64,000 nt of DNA from Physcomitrium patens (GCF_000002425.4 NC_037269.1:511599-575598); one strand, 5' to 3'. Counted from the stretch's first letter, positions 10,901-23,691 are shown. Numbers and translations: made by a program. Notes: generated from the sequence alone by a model not told the origin.

Positions 10901-13354
10901 GTTTAGTGTTCCTGTGGAAGCTGGTTTCGGAAGTCGCGTAGGTGCTTGTTTCGACCTTAAACTTTGACCTTCTCTTTGCCTCTTATTGATATTTCTGCAG
11001 CGTATGATTTTACAAGAAACATAGCAGCTGAAGTGGGAGCTGAAATTGGATCACACGGTTGGCTGCGGCAGTTGTTCAAAGATCTCCTGCTAGAGGTTGA
11101 CAGCTGCCTGGAAGCTGTTGGGCTTGTCGCAGAACGACAAAATGAGTCGTATGGGCCAGATTCGATTGTATCTGAGGATCGTCCCTTTGGATTGGCTCCA
11201 TTTCTTGTTGTTCTTAAGGGACTGCACGCCATTGCAAAGCTTTATGAGGGGGCGATGGCAGACCTTATGGAGATGCTACTGGTGCGGCGGGTTTCGCTTA
11301 ATATTCTAATTAGGCAATCTCGGTGGCAGGTGATTACTCCACAAAAGCCTCAACCGTACTTCGAGAAGCAGTCAGTATTAGCCAGGAATGCAGTTAGGAA
11401 TTTGTCATGACCTGTTTTATAGCCTTGAATTCCTAAAATGAGGAGATTGACCATGTGTTCCGTAGCAAGACACCAAATTATCCAACAGGTAGATGTTTGT
11501 TAATGGAGAGTGTTCTTCATTGGTGGTCGTGTGCCTGTACTAATATATTTCGTACTCTTTATCGTAGTGTCGTGAACTTCATCGGTACTTCACATACTTG
11601 GTAAGGACATGAATGTTTTTCTAAATTCATATTCTTTTTTCTGAAAACCCTTGTGGCTGCAGCAGGACGAAGATTTCTGGTTATTGGAACACAAATCATT
11701 ATTAGATTTTGAATCAAAGAGACGTCTGGTGATGGCTATGCTTCCTGAACCTCAGGATGACCATGATGAGCGACAAGAAGTAGTCGTGAAGCGAGCAACG
11801 CTTTTGACGGAGTCTTTTGAGCAACTCGCGTACGTTGAGCCAGAAGTGCTTCAGGGAGGTATCTCTGTGGAGTTCGCGACCGAGGAAGCCACTGGACCAG
11901 GGGTATTACGTGAGTGGTTCTCAATGATATGCCGAGAGATTTTCAATCCGCAAAACGCCCTTTTCTTGGCCTGTCCCAACGATAGACGGAGGTTTTTCCC
12001 AAATCCTGGTATGTCGAGCTTTTCTCCACTCTTCCCTTAATGTATTTAGCTTCTGAAACCCGTGAAGCAGCTTCTGCTATCATTTGTTATTTCTATGCCA
12101 AGAGCTAGGTGACTGTCCAGTGTTCCATTTTATTTACGTAATTTCTGACTTGAATATCTTTGGAACTTTGCAGCATCTGGAGTGAACCCTGGACATCTTA
12201 CATACTTTAGGTTTTGTGGGCGAGTAATTGCTCTAGCATTGATGCACCGTGTGCAAATGGATGTGGTGTTTGCTCTCTCTTTCTTCAAACAGCTGGCGGG
12301 GCTGCCAGTTCTGTGGGAAGATGCAAAGGATGCTGACCCAACACTGTACGAAAGCTGCAAGAAAATTTTGGAGTTGGATGCTGATTTGATTGATACCGAT
12401 ATCTTGGGCCTAACTTTTGTCAGTGAAGTTGAAGAATTGGGTTCCCACAAATCAATGGAACTCTGCCTGGGTGGAAAAGATATGGTGGTGACTAGTGAAA
12501 ATCGCAGACACTTCGTTGAATTGCTGGTCCAGCGGCGATTAGTGTCTTCTGTTGCGGAACAGGTCAAATCATTTTCACAAGGTTTCTCAGATTTGCTTCT
12601 TAACAGCACCACCCATCAACAGTTTATACGAGCGCTGACACCTGAGGATCTTGATCTGATGCTATATGGAAAGGATAGGAATATTTGTCTTGAAGATTGG
12701 AAAGCACACACTGAATACCATGACTACTCTGCAACCGACGATTACATAATCTGGTTCTGGCAGGTGAAGATAGCTTGGCATTGATTTGGCATATTTTTAA
12801 TGATTTCTCAAACTAAACTCTAGGTTTGGTATTGAGAATCGCCTTTCAGCGTAAAATGTTGTCATCTGTACATGTAACAGTACGCCTGGATTTAGAGTCA
12901 TGTCATTGCTTGTACCTACATCAGGCTTGTTTCTGCTTTATGTTCTAGTTTTCATTAGGTTCCGAGATACTGGAGCACCTTGCTAGAGTTTTTTCTTTCT
13001 AATTAAGTTCTTTGTCTGGATGCTTATCCCGGAATTTTTTTTGGTAACGTGTGCGGGCATGTAATATCTAATAAAAGCGTGGATTGACAGATTGTGGAGA
13101 AGATGGCCCCAGACCAGCGTAGAAGGCTTCTCTTCTTCTCAACTTCAGTAGTACACTTGCCAGCAGAAGGTTTTGCGGGACTTTCATCAAAGTTCCATAT
13201 CCATAGGGCTCATACGGATATAAGTTGGTTGCCGACTGCTCATACATGCTTCTATCAACTGGTTCTTCCAGCCTACCCAACTTATGAAATCATGTGTGCA
13301 CGGTTACTGGCAATTACAGAGCGTCATGTCGCAGAAGGTTTTGGGTTTGCTTAG
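7919..13354 (+). CDS. UPL5: UPL5-like HECT-type E3 ubiquitin-protein ligase with N-terminal ubiquitin-like domain
   Basis: Seven exons with GT-AG borders keep one frame: 7919-8329, 8504-9703, 10074-10665, 11001-11329, 11663-12008, 12174-12763, 13091-13354. The total is 3732 nt, 1243 residues. Residues about 120-400 are acidic and Ser-rich, probably disordered. About 402-478 form a ubiquitin-like domain (LQFFVRTYGRTIVLHA ... RLIFGRLQLQHDQTL). A helical middle region carries the VFELAGATSALVML block typical of plant UPL5. The HECT domain spans about 855-1243, with EEATGPGVLREWF, FRFCGRVIALALMHRVQ and the catalytic site THTCF-like AHTCFYQL, in which Cys1209 (codon 13247-13249) accepts ubiquitin from the E2. 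Arabidopsis UPL5, about 870 residues, promotes degradation of the senescence factor WRKY53; here the N-terminus is longer. The ATG at 7919 is the first after an in-frame stop, but internal Met codons near 7961 or 8039 are possible. Confidence 0.93.
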
Positions 13355-14227
13355 GCAAAATAACAGGGTAACGATTGTAAAGAGAAATACACATTCCCCT
13401 TTTGCTGTGAGTCAGGAGATTTCATTGGGAGAACGAGGTACGTTCATCCTTCGCCAGAAAAGCTACCTTCAATGCTCTGTGTTCAGCTTGGTGATGCACA
13501 TTGCAGAGGATGGAAATAGATTTTTTGTTGTAAAATATATGAAAGACACATGAAAAGATGCTGCATCAAGGTGAGACAGGACTTCCTAGTTTGTTTGAAA
13601 TATTCTTTAGTGGACCAGGGTGGAAGGTCTGATTCATCCACATGTGTTCCTTTCAGTCACTTCAAGGAAATAAATGTGTCAGTTCTTGTAGCAAGTATTC
13701 TCATTCTGGCAATGAAATAGTGTGTCTGTATGTCAGTCAATTGTTGCCCAAAATTGAGTCCATGTTTGAGACTTTTGTGTTCACATGATCATATGATTAA
13801 AAAGGACAAAATGTAAACTTATAAAAACACATGCCGGCATCCATCAATGATACCTCAACAATCGGTACCCTTTGTGCTCTTGAGATGTTCAAGAATTTTT
13901 AGTAGAGTATATATTGAGATATGTTAACTTGCTAGAATATGCATTCTTTCTTTTCTGAGACTAGGTCACAGAAATGCTGGAAACCTTCCTTTCTTCAGAT
14001 TTTTCTTGAATGTTACTTATAATCTGCTGATGTCATGGCCTTGTGTGTGAAGTACATAATAAGCTAGTATATTTATATCTGATCATTCTGAATTAATAAA
14101 ACAAAAAGGTTGGATATTAAAACTGGTGAAGAATAACTACATTTTGAACATTATAAATTTGAGAAGATCAATAACACATCTAGGATAAACAAAAACAAAA
14201 ACCTCATTCTTCTATATGATTCCTATG
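13355..14227 (+). other. 3' flank of the UPL5-like gene
   Basis: Transcribed-looking sequence after the stop, including AATAAA-type hexamers at about 13668 and 14094, one of which may direct polyadenylation. Composition becomes AT-rich beyond about 13750. No further coding exon was found. Confidence 0.5.
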
Positions 14228-14301
14228 TAATTATAATTACAAGGAAATGTTTAAGTGACCTAAGCTTTTATTAAATCGATCTATTGTCAATACCATCATT
14301 A
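14228..14301. repeat. Left copy of a 75-bp imperfect inverted repeat
   Basis: Its reverse complement matches 34551-34624 at roughly four positions in five, including an exact ATGGTATTGACAAT block and the CATTT..TATAATTATAAT block. The two copies lie on either side of the 20-kb retrotransposon cluster. They could be ends of an older transposon or two opposite copies of a dispersed repeat. Confidence 0.6.
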
Positions 14302-16311
14302 CACCTTCTTGACCCATGTCCCTTGTTCCTTGCCTTTGTCCTTATTCCTTGTCTTGATCTCTTTACTCTTTGAACTTGTTCCTCATTCCAAGTGTCCATC
14401 CTTCATCCAAAGGCCTCTTGCAAGGCAATCTAAGAAAACTAAATTTGATTCTATCATTTAAGCCTTTGAATCTTGCTCATGGCACCTCATAAGACCATAG
14501 ATAATATTAGCAATTTATATGTTGGCTTGGAATATGCATCTTGCCGCAAACTTTGAGTTTAGTTTTTGCAAGTTGAATTGGTGCATCAATGGTATTAGGA
14601 TCAATGCACCTACAACTTGATTGTTTTATGTTGATTTGTTATTGTTAGTAGTGAAAGAATAATAGGAATATGAAATCCCTATGTTTGCAACAGCACTGCC
14701 TCCATTTTAATAATCAAGATATCTATGCCTTGTTATTACATGAGCAAAGGTTGACACGATTTCATATTTTGTACATAAAACAACAATCAAACTTGCTATT
14801 AGGCAATTCATTTAACAAAGCTTGTATAAGCTTTATAATCATGTTGTTACAATAAGAGGAAATGATGCACCACTATTATGCTTCTCTACTCTTAAGTCTC
14901 AAATCAATCTTACATGGATGGAATTTATAGCCACAATCATTGTAATATCTCATAGTTGCTTTCTTCCACTTGTTTAAGAAATTCCAAAGTAAGTGTTTTG
15001 TTAATTAAAAAACCACTTGAAAACTATTAACTTAAATCAATTACAAGATGCCAAGACTTGAGAGAGAGTATAATTATAAAGAAATACATCAAGATTGCTT
15101 CTAATCTTTGGAGGCATGGATGAAGAGAAAAACATATGTTGGTTGTGGCCTATGACTTGACTTTTGTTTGGTATAGAAGAGCTAATGAGATGAAAGAGTC
15201 CAATAAGTCTACTATATGTATTGAATTTGTGGTTGTCTCTACTTTTGAATAGTGTATTTTGATCTTTTTGTTAATGTAATGGATCCTTAATTTTTCATCT
15301 GTAATGTCATGAGCAAAAATGCTATAATCTTCATTACCATAGGTAGTACAATGCAAATACCTTGCGGTGCTTTAGAAAAATCTAGCTTTTGAGCACAATT
15401 TGATGTCTACATACTAAAGGATTACGAATAAAGTTGCGAAAGGCTATAGCCATTACCATTTCTTCATCTCATTAGAAATATGATACATACTTTTCTATAA
15501 TGAAAGATGTATCTTGACTCCAAACTAGATTGAAATATTGCAACAACCCTTGTATTCCATAAGGGACTCCTAGAAGGTAATAATCTTATTGATGATTGCC
15601 ATCTTGGATTGTGGGATGGAGATAAAGATTTTGATGATTGCCATCTTGGATTGTGGGATGGAGATAAAGATTCTTATGCCACACAAATTGTGATCCATAA
15701 GAAGAATAAGCTTATAGATGTCTACATTGACTAGCAAATAAAAAAAATATGTATATGCTATTGTATATGTCTTAGAGGTACTTCCAAGTTATCATACTTA
15801 TTATTTTGAATATTCAAGCTCTGCCCACCAAGTATACTACAATTTTGTGAGTGTCATTATATAGTAGTACAAATAAATTTTTAGATTTTTTACTCACATT
15901 TGGCTAAAAATAAGCTACAATGCATTGAATATTATTATAATTTCATGGAACTAAAAACTTAAAGTAGCCATATGCTGTCAAGACTAATATTGTCCATAGC
16001 ATCTAATAGAGCAATCTCAAATCCTTCTCCTTATACCATACTATCAGTGATTCATATAACTTCATTGCTATAAGACTTTCTTAGAGTATGTTATTTGTAA
16101 AAACTAAATTCAAAGTTTGTAGCAAGAAGCATATTTTAATCTAACATACAATTTTTTAGTGTTATCCATGGTATTGCATGGTCTTATTAGCAAGACTTAG
16201 AAGCTCAAATGAGAGAATCAAGTTCAATTTTCTTCAGCTGTCCTACAAGAGATGTAGGGATATGAGATGAGCACTAAGAACAAAGACAAGGGGTTGAAAA
16301 TGGAAAAAAAA
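14302..16311. other. Gene-poor AT-rich region left of element B
   Basis: No gene recognised. A PBS-like TGGTATTAGGATCA occurs at about 14590, and stretches on the minus strand (about 14930-15560) read as short peptide-like segments broken by stops, suggesting unclassified decayed transposon sequence. It contains one perfect-looking 42-bp tandem duplication, listed separately. Confidence 0.5.
15591..15674. repeat. 42-bp tandem duplication, two units
   Basis: 15591-15632 and 15633-15674 are two copies starting GATGATTGCCATCTTGG and differing only at the end of the unit. The near identity amid decayed DNA points to a recent local duplication. Confidence 0.9.
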
Positions 16312-16776
16312 GTAATAGGATATGAATAAGATATTTGTATTGTTGACACATAAAAGTAGATAATTAGAGCCACGTTTGAAAAGTTTTTAGAATTGAAGCT
16401 AGATTGATGGTTTATGTGGGATCCACCATGGAACATTCTAAAAAATATTTAAGGTGATTATTTAGATGGGACTTATCATTAGGAATATTTTAGAAAATTC
16501 TAAAATAATTGGACAAAATATAAATAGGACTAACCAAGGCCATTTGGATATCCAATCACATATGGCTTTGGTCCCTTTTTCTTAGTAAAATTTGGTTTTG
16601 TACTTTTGTGTTCAATTCTATTCTATTCTCTTTTGCTTTATTTTACCTTTCATATTCTATTCTATTTAGATTTGTTCAGTTTTGTTTTAATCTACGTTGT
16701 CCTACATTGTAATGAGATTTATATTGCTATAGATTGAAAGAGTCTTAGATCTTAGACATAGTCCTGTCCCATTTCA
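16312..16776 (+). repeat. 5' LTR of element B
   Basis: About 465 bp aligning along its length with 34024-34499, with shared blocks such as GGATCCACCAT, ATAAATAGGA and TTAGATATCCA-like sequence. The left border is uncertain by a few bases because the TG end has decayed; the right border is fixed by the primer site. It contains a TATA-like ATATAAATAGGA at about 16520. Confidence 0.85.
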
Positions 16777-16789
16777 TTGATATCAAGGC
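16777..16789 (+). other. Primer-binding site of element B, decayed Met-tRNA type
   Basis: TTGATATCAAGGC follows the 5' LTR directly. It differs from TTGGTATCAGAGC mainly by G-to-A type changes. Confidence 0.65.
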
Positions 16790-16829
16790 AAGTTTTAGTT
16801 TATTCTTTGATAGTGTATTGATAGCCACC

Positions 16830-17800
16830 GTCTAGTTGGAGGTCATTTGTTGTAGTCACATCAAATACTCTTTTGAGGCTACTATGAGCTACTTTTAAGA
16901 TATCAACTAGAAGAAGAGAAGGTGTTACAATAGCAGAGTTGAATAAGAAAATTGTAGCATGGAAGTTATGGCAAAGCAATCTTAGATAGAGACTCAGATA
17001 TAACACCTTATAGGCTAGATAGCTACTCTGCAAGGGCAAATGGAAGCCTCTAAGACAAGAGACTTGACATTTATTAGGCTAAAATTCAATAAGTTCAATA
17101 CATACTCTGGGACTTTAAGACAAGAAGATGTATGTCAATGGCTCTTTAGTATGAAATAATACTTCCAGCTATTTGGAACAAATACCACCAAAGAAATTAT
17201 ATATGCCATCAGCTATTTGAAAGGTGTAATAGCCATTTGGTGGCAACATTGAGTTCAAAGTTATGGTACTCAAGGTGGATTTTGTAATTGGGAGGAGTTT
17301 GAGATCGAGTTTAAGAGTCAATTTTGGTCCATCAATGTAGACAAGATAATACACAATTAGTCAGCTAACTTTACACAATCCAAGTCAGTACAAGATTATG
17401 TCTTCCAATTCAAGTCTTTATATTTCTAAATTGGTAATATTTCAGAGGCAGAGATACTAGATCAGTTTGTTCAAGGATTAAAATTTGTGGTTCAGCAAGA
17501 GGTGGAAATAAGAGATTTATAAATATTTGAGGATGCAATAAGAATTACAGAGAAGGTTGATATTATAGATTTCAAAAAATATGGAACACAATCTATAGAA
17601 CAAAGTCTTATGCTACTATTCAATACTATGGCACAACAACCAATGCCAATAGAGATTGATGCTCTGTAAGAATTACTGACACTACAGAGACAACAAATAT
17701 TAGCGCAAAAGGGATTATATTTCTACTATTGAAAGCCAAACCATCAAATTGGAAGTTGTTCAAAACATCAAAATTTAGGCACCAACAAATCAAGGTGGAT
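16830..17800 (+). pseudogene. gag: gag of element B, decayed
   Basis: Across several stops the plus strand gives a gag-like string: WLFSMKxYFQLFGT, WEEFEIEFKSQFW, VQDYVFQFKSLYF, LDQFVQGLKF, then a degenerate zinc knuckle near 17720-17765 in which cysteine codons have become tyrosine codons (G-to-A). This is the capsid and nucleocapsid part of the element. Confidence 0.75.
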
Positions 17801-17939
17801 TTATAATCTCAAGATTTATCAAGTCAATAACAAAATGAAGCAGGGAAATAGAGCTTCCTAATAAAGGCACCAAAGGCTAATACTAGTAATAGCTATTGTT
17901 TTTTAGAGATAAATGGCATGGCTTCACACAACTATCAAA

Positions 17940-18284
17940 AAGATTGATTGGTGTATCTAATAGGTCGACTAATAAGTCTAATGGGTCAATCAAGAGGATA
18001 ACAATGTCGAGTGCTTGTAGATTGCAGCTCCATAGAAAATTATGTCTCGATTAGAATTATCGACCGATTTGGGATTAAAACCAAGGTGATCAAAGAAAGG
18101 AGTATATACCTAATAGATGAGTGAGAGAACATATTGAATGAGACATGTAAAGAAGAAACCTTAAGGTTGAATGATATGTATGCTTTAAGAAAGAAGTTCA
18201 AAGTAACAAAGTTCAAATATGATGTTATCCTTAGTATGCCATGACTAGAAGTAGAAAATAAGCAAGTTTCTTTCAAAGATAGTA
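17940..18284 (+). pseudogene. pol: Aspartic protease region of element B, interrupted by element D
   Basis: CRVLVDCSSIENYVS occupies the place of the retropepsin active site, with the DSGA core altered to DCSS. The reading stops where the copia element enters after GATGT (18285-18289). Confidence 0.65.
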
Positions 18285-18289
18285 GATGT
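18285..18289. repeat. Target-site duplication GATGT of copia element D, left copy
   Basis: The same five bases follow the 3' LTR at 24025-24029. Confidence 0.88.
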
Positions 18290-18622
18290 TGTTGAAGATC
18301 AACAAGTTCTTACTTAGTTATCATCGTATAAAGATTAAGCATAGTAAGTTACTAATAGTTGAAAGGGAGCAAAGGATTAAAAGAAGTTACTATGACGGCG
18401 GCTAGGATTTTAAGGTGGCAGCTAAATTAAGATGAATCTAGATCTAGATCTAGATTGAAAGGATGAACGTGACTTTGTATGAGATCTATGTACTTGGGAT
18501 GTAAATTCTACCTATAAGTAAAGAATGTTAGAAGTAAGAGATATCTTTCTCCATATTTCTTTTAGACTACAACCCTTGCTGATGCTAAGTATTTGTAGCT
18601 TTTAGACTTCTTTTCTTCAATA
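18290..18622 (+). repeat. 5' LTR of copia element D
   Basis: 333 bp beginning TGTTGAAGATC; the end has decayed to ATA where CA would be expected. It contains a 22-bp perfect palindrome built on AGATCT (about 18428-18449), present also in the 3' LTR and in a similar run at about 18750-18771. Confidence 0.92.
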
Positions 18623-19182
18623 GGATGTGGGTCGACTCACATTTACTTGAGTGTTTTTTTTTTAAGTTCTTTGAAGTGGTTTTTGTAAGTATGAAGTAGA
18701 TCAAGTTGTTGTTGCTGATGTTAGGCTTTAGAAGAACCTAACTATCAGATTTAGATCTAGATCTAGATCTTGATTTGTTCTTACTTGTGGTTAAGAGCAT
18801 TTTGGTGTTGGTGTTTTGTTTTTCTACCTAAGGATAAAGTTTGCATTGTACTATTGCTGAGATAGATCCTTGGTGATCTAACTTTATGATTTCATGTCCT
18901 AAAGTTGTTGATTTTGCTTAAAAGACCTTTTATAGTGTATAGAAGTGATTTGTGAGCATAAGAGAGATATTAGAGTGGCAAATCAGATTTGAGACACTAA
19001 GATAGGTCATCAGACTTGTGAGAAGTCTTAGAAGTGAAGTTGAGAGTGTTTTTGAGAGTAAAAATACTAGTTTGTTCACAAAGAAGGATTCTATGATTCT
19101 AAAGCAGCAAAACATTCTTCTTGATTTTGAGAGCATTAGGACTTCTTCTTACAATCTTTTTTGATACAACCCTTCCTTAGAC

Positions 19183-19990
19183 ATGGCTTCAAGTGAGAGT
19201 GAAGGATTGAGAGTTATTGAAAAGTTTAGAGGTGAGAACTTCTAGCATTGGAAGATAAAAATGGAGTTGTTGTTGGCGTCTTTGGATCTTTGGGATATTG
19301 TAGATAAAAGTGAAGAGGCTCCAAGCAAAGATGTTGATATGAAGGAGAAGAAGGAGTTTAAACATAGTGAAAAGAAGGCTTTTGGATTGATTGCAACCAA
19401 TGTGGATGAGGCCAACTTCTCCCACATTATCTCTTGCAAAGGATCAACAGAAGCATGGAAGACTCTTTGCAACATCTATGAGAGTAAAAACTTATCCAAC
19501 ATCATTTATACAAGGACAAAGTTCTTCACTTATAAGATGGAAGAAGATGAAGACCTCATGGCTCATGTCAATAAAGTAAAGGCTCTTGCAAACCAACTAG
19601 CAATTGTTGACAAGCCTTAAGAAGAAAGTGATATTGTAATGACCTTGCTAATGAGCCTTCCCGAATCCTACAACTACCTTATTGTGGCATTGGAGTCCAT
19701 TAAACTAAAAGAGCTTACAATGAAATATGTGACGGCAAAACTTGCCCATGAAGTAACCAAGAAAAAAGAAAAAGAGCCCCAAAGTGAAGATTCAATACTC
19801 TACTCATGTCAAGGCAAGGGCAATTATCCAAATCAACAAGGTAATGTCAAATCTTGCTTCATTTGTGGCAAAGTAGGCCATTTTGCGTGAAATTGCTACA
19901 AAGGCAAAAAGATGAAGAAGGAGAATGCAAATAATGTGCAAGATGAGTTTAAAGGACAAGATTATGCATTCACAGCAAGAAATGGGACCT
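19183..19990 (+). pseudogene. gag: gag of copia element D
   Basis: The ATG at 19183 opens a copia gag with the early block ENFxHWKIKMELLL, the LDLWDIV block, a UBN2-type capsid region (EAWKTLCNIYESKN, LxxLPESYNYL) and a CCHC knuckle CFICGKVGHFAxNC near 19855-19895. Stops occur at about 19243, 19618 and 19888; the last replaces an Arg codon within the knuckle (CGA to TGA). Confidence 0.88.
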
Positions 19991-22900
19991 CAATGGCTGC
20001 CATGTCAAGATAGATTGTGGATTCAGGTTGTTCCAAGCATATGACACCTTATAAGTGTTCATTTGACACTTATGAGGCTATTCCACTATCAAACGTCGTG
20101 TTGGCAGATAGTGATACATGTGAAGCCATTGGAATTAGCTCTATTATAGTAGAGATAGTTGTGAATGGACAAACCAATAAGATCAAACTCAAAAATGTCT
20201 TTCATGTGCCTAAGATGAAGCAAAACCTACTTTCGGTGAGTAAACTTATAATGAAAGGTTTTAAAGTTCAATTTGACATAAATGGATGTTTTGTAAGAAC
20301 ATTGAATAGAGACAAGGTCTTCAAAGGCTTGAAACAGGGAAATTTGTACTATCTCATTAGTAAAAAGGTGAATAGAGTGGAAGTAGCCGCATTTGCTGAA
20401 TTTACATCAAACCAAGATAAGTTGAATATATGACATCATCGCCTTGGCCATTTAAATGTGAAGAGTATGAGAGAACTCAAGACTATGGTAAGTGGCTCAC
20501 ATCTTGGCAATATAAGCCAAAATACAAAACAACTTACATGTGAAGGATGCATACAAGGCAAACAACAAAAGGCCTCATTTCCAAGGAGTGTAGTAACACA
20601 TGCTACCAAGTTGCTGGAGATTGTCCATTCGGATGTATGTGGACCTATGAAAAATACAAATATTGTAGTATCAAGGTATTTTCTCACTTTCATTGATAAT
20701 TATTTAAGAAAGATTTGGATCTAGATTCTTAAAGCCAAGAGTGAATGCTTTTAGAGGTTTAAGGAGTTTCAAGTACTTGTTGAAAAACAAAGTGAATGCA
20801 AGATCAAGGTGCTACATACAGACAATAGAGGTGAGTACATGTCTAAGCAATTTGATGTTTATTTGAAGAATGAAGGAATTGCTAGACAAACCACAACTCC
20901 ATACACTCTACAACAAAATGGTGTTGCAGAAAGGACAAATCAAACCATTATAGAGATGACAAGGAGCATGCTTAATGCTCAAAACCTTGGCTATGAGTTT
21001 TGGGTGGAAGCTGTGGTGAATGCAGTGTATACAAGAAATAGGTGTCCAACAAGTGTTCTTGCATCAATGACACTACAAGAAGCTTGAAGTGGGAGACAAC
21101 CTTGCATTTCTCATATGAGGACCTTTGATTGCATTGCATATACCAGATTATATGAGGTCCAAACTTGATGCAAAAGGTACAAAGTGTGTGTTTCTTGGTT
21201 ATTCAGAAGGTACTAAGGCATATAGGCTAATGTGCTTGGAAACCAAGAAGATCATCAAAAGTCATGATGTTGAGTTTTTGGAACACAAGAGTGCTTATGA
21301 ACACTTGAAAGAGTATCCAAGTAGGAGTAATGGTGTGTTTGTAGACACATCTTTGAATTCAACAAAAAAACAAGAAGATGAAGACAATGAAGATAACAAA
21401 GATGAAAATTCGAAGAAGATTGAAAAGTTGAAGGCTCCTACATTTGATAGGACCAGCAATGAAAGAAATGAAGATGTTGAAGATTGGAATGATCATAATG
21501 AGGAAGAGTACCAACCATTGAGTGAGAAACAAGAAGGTTTTAGAGTTGAAAAAGAACATGGAGTGCAACAAGGTGAATATTATTCTACAAGTGAAAGGAG
21601 ATATCTTTTGAGAGAAAAAAGGCAACGTGGCCAATGGTGGAAGGATCACATCTTCTCTCAAGTAAGTGAAGAACATGCAAATATTGCTCTTCTTGTTGAT
21701 CCATTATCTTTGTGTGATGCTATGGAGTGTGAAGATGCAATCAAGTGGGAGAAGGCTATGGAAGAAGAGTACCAATCTCTTATGGACAATGGTACATAGA
21801 AATTGGCACCTCTTCCAGCAAATCAATCTAGTGTTGGTTGTAAGTGGATATTTAGGACTAAAAGAGATGCAATGGATGTGGTGGTGAGGCACAATGCAAG
21901 ATTAGTTGCCAAAAGATACTCACATATTGTTGGAATTGATTTCAATGAGACTTATGTACTCATTGCCAAATTCACCACCATTAGGACCATTGTAGCAATT
22001 GGGTCAACAATGGATTTGAAAATACACCAAATAGATGTGAAGACAGCTTTTTTGAATGGAGAATTGCAAGAAGACATCTACATGGACCAACTTCAAGGAT
22101 TTATACAACAAGGCAAAGAACATCTTGTGTACAAATTGAATAATTCCTTATATGGATTGAAACAATCACCAAGGGCATAGTACCAATGAATTGACACCTT
22201 CTTTGTCAATGAAGAGTTTGTGAGGTATTAGGCTGATCACTCATTGTATGTGATGCAATCTAGAGAGTTCTTGCTGATTGTAATCTTTTAAATTGATGAT
22301 TTGATGATCTTGGCTAAAAATATGGAAAAGATGGATTGGATGAATGCCAAATTATAGAAGAAATATGAGATGAGTGATTTGAGAGAGTTGCACTATTGCT
22401 TGGGAGTGGAATTTGTAAGAGATTGTGGTAACAAGACCATTACAATGAGCCGAATCAAGTATATTAAAAAAGTGTTGAAATGATTTAACATGGAGGAATA
22501 TAAGTCTATTGATATTGAAGAACAAGCACTTTGAAGACACAACACTTAGCATCAGCAAGGTTGCACACAAAGAGAGTATGGAATAAGATGTCTTTCACTT
22601 CCAATACCCATTACTTAAAGGTAGTGGTTGCTGCCCTAAAAGACAACTTCCATTCTTTGATTTTTACACATGTGGCCCTAAGATCCTTTTGGCATCTCAC
22701 GAGCCTTGAGGGTATCCTATGACATATACTAATGACTCATACCTAGTCTTTGGATATTCTCTTGTTAATACTTTATTCTTTTGACTTTGACTCTTGGTCC
22801 ATGACTTTGTCCTATATCCATTGGATGCCTTTACCATATACGAAGAGTCAAACCTTTGACCATTAGCAACTTACCTAAGTTAATATCCTCTATGAAGTAA

Positions 22901-23673
22901 CTTATTTTACTTTTATTTTAAGAATTGGAACACCGTTAGAGGCAAATTTGAAGTTGATGAAGCTCACGGCTGAGGAGTTTGTACAAGTTGAAGGTGAGAT
23001 GCAAAGTTTTCCATACAAGGCACCAGTAGGCTCATTTATGTATGCAATGGTGGCCACAAGAGTCGATCTTGCATATGCGATAAGTGTTATAAGCCAACAC
23101 ATGTCTAAGGCTGGACCAATACATTGAAAAATAGTAAAGAGAATATTAAGAAACTTAAAAGGTACTAAGGACTTCAAATTGTACCTTGGTGGTAAGAACA
23201 TTGATTTGCAAGGTTATTGTTATGCGGATTGGACTAGAGATGCAAATGATAGAAGATCCACAATGGGATATGTATTCTTTTTTGGAATGGGAGCCATTTT
23301 ATGGAATTGCAAGAGACAACCTATCATTGCAAGATCAACAATGGGGGCAGAGTACTTGGCAGTAAGTCATTGTGTAATAGAGGTGTGTTGGATAAAGCAA
23401 CTCTTAGAAGATATTGGTCTAGTACAATTAAAAGCAACTCTAATTATATGTGACAATCAAGGATATCTTGCATTTGCGAAGAATCCAAAACACCATTCAA
23501 GGACCAAGCACATTGATGTTCAACATTATTTCATACGAGAGAAGATTGAAGATAGAATAATAAGTATGAAATATTATGCTACAAATGACATGCTTGCTGA
23601 TGTGCTTACAAAGACGTTAGTGAAGGATAGACATCATGACTTGATTCAAAGAATAGGTTTAAAAGCCTTTTAA
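19991..23673 (+). pseudogene. pol: pol of copia element D: protease, integrase, RT, RNase H
   Basis: In order: protease IVDSGCSKHMT (about 20014); GAG-pre-integrase HHRLGHLN (about 20434); integrase with DVCGP, then TDNRGEYMSKQF and QNGVAERTNQ (20813-20940), holding two acidic catalytic residues and the glutamate; RT from GCKWIFRTKRD (21836) through QIDVKTAFLNGEL and YGLKQSPRA to IDDLMIL (about 22292), the altered YVDD box; insertion at 22512-22923; then RNase H with YADWTRDANDRRSTMGY and the terminal LIQRIGLKAF. Nonsense codons fall mostly where Trp or Arg/Gln codons are expected (TGG to TAG/TGA, CGA to TGA). A frameshift lies near 21090-21130. Not functional. Confidence 0.9.
22512..22923. 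other. 412-bp foreign insertion inside the copia RT region
   Basis: The RT reading runs to ATTG at 22508-22511 and resumes with ATTG at 22924-22927, where the expected next residues (IGTPLxAN) follow. ATTG may be a 4-bp target duplication. The insert has no TG...CA ends, no long frame and no family I recognise; a truncated non-autonomous element is likely. Confidence 0.65.
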
Positions 23674-23691
23674 AAATTAGCAAAATGAGAG

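Noticed and set aside
14585..14605. Sequence resembling a Met-tRNA primer site (TGGTATTAGGATCA)
   Set aside because: No matching LTR pair or downstream gag could be defined, so it is mentioned only as possible debris.
21359..21676. 105-codon minus-strand Phe/Ile-rich frame
   Set aside because: Antisense shadow of the acidic linker in the copia pol region.
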